64,000 bases of DNA from Serinicoccus profundi (lineage in GTDB: Bacteria > Actinomycetota > Actinomycetes > Actinomycetales > Dermatophilaceae), in assembly GCF_008001015.1 (NCBI RefSeq), contig NZ_CP042862.1, positions 1,302,001 to 1,366,000 on the forward strand, given 5' to 3'. The position numbers and the translations under genes are program-made. The notes under the pieces were generated by a model. The model saw only the letters and a list, made by a program, of their open reading frames with translations, was not told where the DNA came from and ran no database searches. Shown one piece after another: positions 61,033-64,000 of the stretch (positions are counted from its first letter, which is position 1; the number at the start of each line of letters is the position of its first letter).

Positions 61033-62828
61033 CACGGGTTCCTCTCGCTGGTGGACCCGGCCGCCCGTCGGAGCCGCTCGGCCGATGGCGGGTCCGTGAT
61101 CGCGTTCCACGCGGCGTTGCGCGGATCGCCCGGCGGGTAGAGGGGCTGCCCGGCGCCGTGGCGGTACCACGGCACGTCGGCGGCAGGCAGCGGGGTATGA
61201 CCCGCGATGAGGTCGGCGGCCTTCTCGGCCACCATCATCACCGGCGCGTAGATGTTGCCGTTGGTGACGAAGGGGAAGACCGAGGCGTCGACCACCGACA
61301 GGCCCTGCGTGCCGTGGACGCGCATCGAGGAGGGGTCCACGACGGCATACTCGTCGTCGGCGCTGCCCATCTTCGTCGTGCACGAGGGGTGCAGCGCGGT
61401 CTCGGCGTCGGCGCGCACCCAGTCGAGGATCTGCTCGTCGGTCTCGACCTGCGGCCCGGGGGAGATCTCGCCGCCGCTGAACGGCGCGAAGGCCGGCTGG
61501 CCGAGGATGTCGCGGGCGGCGCGCACCACCTCGACCCACTCGCGGCGGTCGGTGTCGGTCGACAGGTAGTTGAACAGGATCGAGGGCCGCTGGCTCGGGT
61601 CGGCCGAGCGGATGTGCACGTGGCCGCGGGTGTCGGCATACATCGGGCCGATGTGCACCTGGTAGCCGTGGAGGCCGTGCTCGGTCTCGGCGGGCTTGCT
61701 GCCGTCGTAGCGGATGGCGATCGGCAGGAAGTGGAACATGAGGTTGGGCCACTCGACCTGGTCGTTGGACCGGATGAAGCCGCCGGCCTCAAAGTGGTTG
61801 CTCGCGCCGACCCCGCGACGGCCGAAGAGCCACTCGGCACCGATGCGCGGCTTGTGGTGGTGGGCGAGCCACGGCGCGATGGACACCGGCTGGGTCGAGG
61901 AGTGCTGGAGGTAGACCTCGAGGTGGTCCTGCAGGTTGGCACCCACGCCGGGCAGCGCCACCCGGGTCTGGACGCCGGCCGCGCGCAGCACCTCGGGGTC
62001 GCCGATGCCGGCCAGCTGGAGCAGCTGGGGGGAGGCGAAGGCGCCGCCGCAGAGGATGACCTCGCCGGCCCGGACGCTGCGCTTGAGCCGACCGCCGCGC
62101 ACGTAGTCGACACCGGTGCAGCGGGTGCCCTCCATCGTCAGCCCGGTGACGGTGGCGAGGGTCTCGATGCGCAGGTTGCGCCGGTGCTCGACGGGGTGGA
62201 GGTATGCCCTCGCGGCCGAGAGGCGACGGCCGCGGTGGACGTTGCGGTCGAACTTGGCGAAGCCCTCCTGGCGGTAGCCGTTGACGTCGTCGGTGAGGGG
62301 GTAGCCGGCCTGCTGGGCAGCCTCGAAGAAGGCGCCGAAGAGGGGCGAGCTGGCGGGGCCGCGCTCGAGGACCAGCGGACCCGACCCTCCGCGCCAGTCG
62401 TCGGCGCCGGTGCGGCCGTCCTCCAGGAGGACGGTCTCCATCCGCTTGAAGTAGGGCAGGCAGTGGGCGTAGTCCCAGTGGTCCATCCCCGGCTCGGCCG
62501 CCCAGCGCTGGTAGTCCAGCGGGTTGCCGCGCTGGAAGATCATGCCGTTGATGGAGGAGGAGCCGCCGAGGACCTTGCCCCGGGCGTGGTAGACGCGGCG
62601 CCCGCCCATCGCGGGCTCGGGGTCGCTCTCGTACTTCCAGTCGTAGAAGCGGCTGCCGATCGGGTAGGGCAGCGCCGCCGGCATGTGGATGAAGGGGTCG
62701 ATGCGGAAGTCGCTGCGGCCGGCCTCGAGGACGAGCACCTTCGTGGAGGGGTCGCTGCTCAGCCGGTTGCCGAGGGCGGATCCGGCCGAGCCGCCACCGA
62801 CGATGACGTAGTCGTAGTGGTCGCTCAC
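61032..62828 (-). CDS. betA: choline dehydrogenase
   Basis: 598 residues of a GMC flavoprotein that oxidises choline to betaine aldehyde at the membrane. FAD motif: [23 protein letters not shown] signature 1: [20 protein letters not shown]. Signature 2: [20 protein letters not shown]. Active-site region: [20 protein letters not shown] and [20 protein letters not shown]. The C-terminal 45 residues extend beyond the usual end. GTG start overlaps the stop of betB (GTGA), so the genes are coupled. Confidence 0.94.
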   Translation of the reverse strand: MSDHYDYVIVGGGSAGSALGNRLSSDPSTKVLVLEAGRSDFRIDPFIHMPAALPYPIGSRFYDWKYESDPEPAMGGRRVYHARGKVLGGSSSINGMIFQRGNPLDYQRWAAEPGMDHWDYAHCLPYFKRMETVLLEDGRTGADDWRGGSGPLVLERGPASSPLFGAFFEAAQQAGYPLTDDVNGYRQEGFAKFDRNVHRGRRLSAARAYLHPVEHRRNLRIETLATVTGLTMEGTRCTGVDYVRGGRLKRSVRAGEVILCGGAFASPQLLQLAGIGDPEVLRAAGVQTRVALPGVGANLQDHLEVYLQHSSTQPVSIAPWLAHHHKPRIGAEWLFGRRGVGASNHFEAGGFIRSNDQVEWPNLMFHFLPIAIRYDGSKPAETEHGLHGYQVHIGPMYADTRGHVHIRSADPSQRPSILFNYLSTDTDRREWVEVVRAARDILGQPAFAPFSGGEISPGPQVETDEQILDWVRADAETALHPSCTTKMGSADDEYAVVDPSSMRVHGTQGLSVVDASVFPFVTNGNIYAPVMMVAEKAADLIAGHTPLPAADVPWYRHGAGQPLYPPGDPRNAAWNAITDPPSAERLRRAAGSTSERNP

Positions 62829-64000
62829 CGGGTCTCCTGCGGGGTGGTGGTGTCTGCTGCACTCTCGCGCCGGTCGGCGAACCACCCGGCGGGGGCGGGA
62901 CGGGTGTTGTGCCAGATGTGCTTGGTCTCGCGGTACTCCTCCAGCCCTGCGCGACCGAGCTCGCGGCCGATCCCGGACTGCTTGAAGCCGCCCCATTCCG
63001 CACCGGGGACGTAGGGGTGGTAGTCGTTGATCCAGATCGTGCCGTGGCGCAGCCGTCCGGCGACGCGCTCGGCGCGACCGGCGTTCTGGGTCCACACGGC
63101 ACCGGCGAGGCCGTAGATCGTGTCGTTGGCGATCGCCACCGCGGCGTCCTCCGCGGCGTCCGCGTCGGCGCCGGAGAAGGTCTCGACGGTGAGGACGGGG
63201 CCGAAGGACTCGTCGTGCACGCAGCGCATGTCCCGCGTGCACCCGTCCAGGATGGTGGGGGAGTAGAACCAGCCGTCGGCGAGGTCGAGGTCCTCCGGTG
63301 CGCCACCGCCGCAGCGCAGCACGGCGCCGTCCTCGAGGGCGGCCTCGACGTAGGCGGCGACCTTGGCGCGGTGCCCCTCGCTGATGAGCGGCCCGGCCTC
63401 TGCCGCCTCCTCGAAGGGTCCGCCGAGCCGGAGCTGCCGTGCTCGCTCGACCAGGGTGTCCACCACCTCGTCGTGCACCGACTCCTCCACGACGAGCCGG
63501 GCGCCGGCACTGCATACCTGCCCGGAGTCGAGGAAGACCGCGGTGAGCGCGTTGTCGATCGCGGCCGGCAGGTCGGCGTCGGCGAAGATGACGTTGGGGT
63601 TCTTGCCGCCCAGCTCGAGGGCGACCCGCTTCACCGTCGGCGCCGCCGCCGCCATGATCGTGCGGCCCGTCTCCACCCCACCGGTGAAGGAGACGAGGTC
63701 GACGGCCTCGTGCGAGGTGAGCGGCGGACCGACCGTGGCCCCCGCGCCCAGGACGAGGTTGGCGACGCCCGCCGGGAGCCCGGCGTCGGTGAGCGCGTGC
63801 ATGAGCCAGATCGAGGTGTGCGGCGTGAGCTCGCTGGGCTTGAGGACGAAGGTGTTGCCTGCGGCCAGGGCGGGCGCGACCTTCCAGCTCGTCTGGAGCA
63901 AGGGGTAGTTCCACGGCGTGATGAGGCTGCAGACGCCGACCGGCTCGTGGACGACCTTGCTGGCGACCTGCGGCTGGCCGGTGTCGACGACGCGTCCGCC
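62825..64000 (-). CDS. betB: betaine aldehyde dehydrogenase, 5' end outside the window
   Basis: 391 codons are visible, to the right-hand edge; about 100 N-terminal residues are missing only because the window ends. The ALDH catalytic Cys is in [20 protein letters not shown], the Glu in [15 protein letters not shown], and the NAD block in [20 protein letters not shown]. It oxidises betaine aldehyde to the osmoprotectant glycine betaine with NAD(P). First of three coupled bet genes in view; the promoter and any BetI-like regulator lie outside. Confidence 0.93.
   Translation of the reverse strand, partial: GGRVVDTGQPQVASKVVHEPVGVCSLITPWNYPLLQTSWKVAPALAAGNTFVLKPSELTPHTSIWLMHALTDAGLPAGVANLVLGAGATVGPPLTSHEAVDLVSFTGGVETGRTIMAAAAPTVKRVALELGGKNPNVIFADADLPAAIDNALTAVFLDSGQVCSAGARLVVEESVHDEVVDTLVERARQLRLGGPFEEAAEAGPLISEGHRAKVAAYVEAALEDGAVLRCGGGAPEDLDLADGWFYSPTILDGCTRDMRCVHDESFGPVLTVETFSGADADAAEDAAVAIANDTIYGLAGAVWTQNAGRAERVAGRLRHGTIWINDYHPYVPGAEWGGFKQSGIGRELGRAGLEEYRETKHIWHNTRPAPAGWFADRRESAADTTTPQETR

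Overview
The window is a 64 kb piece of a high-GC actinobacterial chromosome. Codon use, many GTG starts, TAnnnT -10 boxes placed 6-7 nt before start codons (leaderless genes) and the gene families present suggest Intrasporangiaceae/Ornithinimicrobiaceae (Ornithinimicrobium, Serinicoccus or Janibacter-like). This placement is inference, because no rRNA or core phylogenetic marker is in the window. I see no tRNA, rRNA or CRISPR array.

Layout. 0-7 kb: end of an alpha/beta hydrolase, a SWIM/SNF2 helicase, cysM, a gene interrupted by an in-frame amber codon, a small hypothetical gene and an internally deleted MFS transporter. 7.4-17.4 kb is an accessory island: a toxin-antitoxin-like locus with a palindromic operator and a shrunken second toxin, a 2,500-bp element with two overlapping tyrosine recombinases and perfect 13-bp terminal inverted repeats, a lipoprotein, an ISL3 remnant cut by an IS256 element, two membrane proteins and an IS110 element beside two 34-bp tandem repeats. 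17.5-26.7 kb: a VOC protein, a three-gene sugar ABC importer, an L,D-transpeptidase, a YwaF-like membrane protein, and a decayed multiple-sugar ABC operon in which one deletion removed the 5' halves of the binding-protein gene and its divergent LacI regulator.

26.7-41.5 kb: an OafA-type acyltransferase, divergent acyl-CoA dehydrogenase and orphan molybdenum hydroxylase genes, a type VII-like pair with a 21-residue repeat, an aldo/keto reductase, a coupled MpaB / 2'-5' RNA ligase / photolyase operon, an F420/PPOX protein and a broken DUF222-HNH gene behind a LexA-like box. 41.7-55.4 kb: two M20 peptidases diverging across 11 bp, a lipid kinase with two frameshifts, a flavodoxin, an enoyl-CoA hydratase, a chimeric M14/GH2 reading frame, a kinase plus AGE isomerase pair, a saccharopine dehydrogenase-like protein, an AI-2E transporter and a frameshifted LVIVD/DUF305 protein. 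55.6-64 kb: a D-lactate/glycolate dehydrogenase-like FAD/Fe-S protein, an SDR remnant and the choline-to-glycine-betaine genes betB-betA-betT.

Three patterns run through the window. (1) The octamer GGTATGCC/GGCATACC occurs at 29 places that I read. It lies in all reading frames and both strands, and it is absent from 5.7 to 18.9 kb, which contains the accessory island. (2) About a dozen genes are broken. Some have large deletions or fusions that cannot be sequencing error, others single-base indels that could be. (3) Most intergenic gaps next to gene 3' ends carry short tandem or palindromic repeats, and one repeat family recurs at three places.
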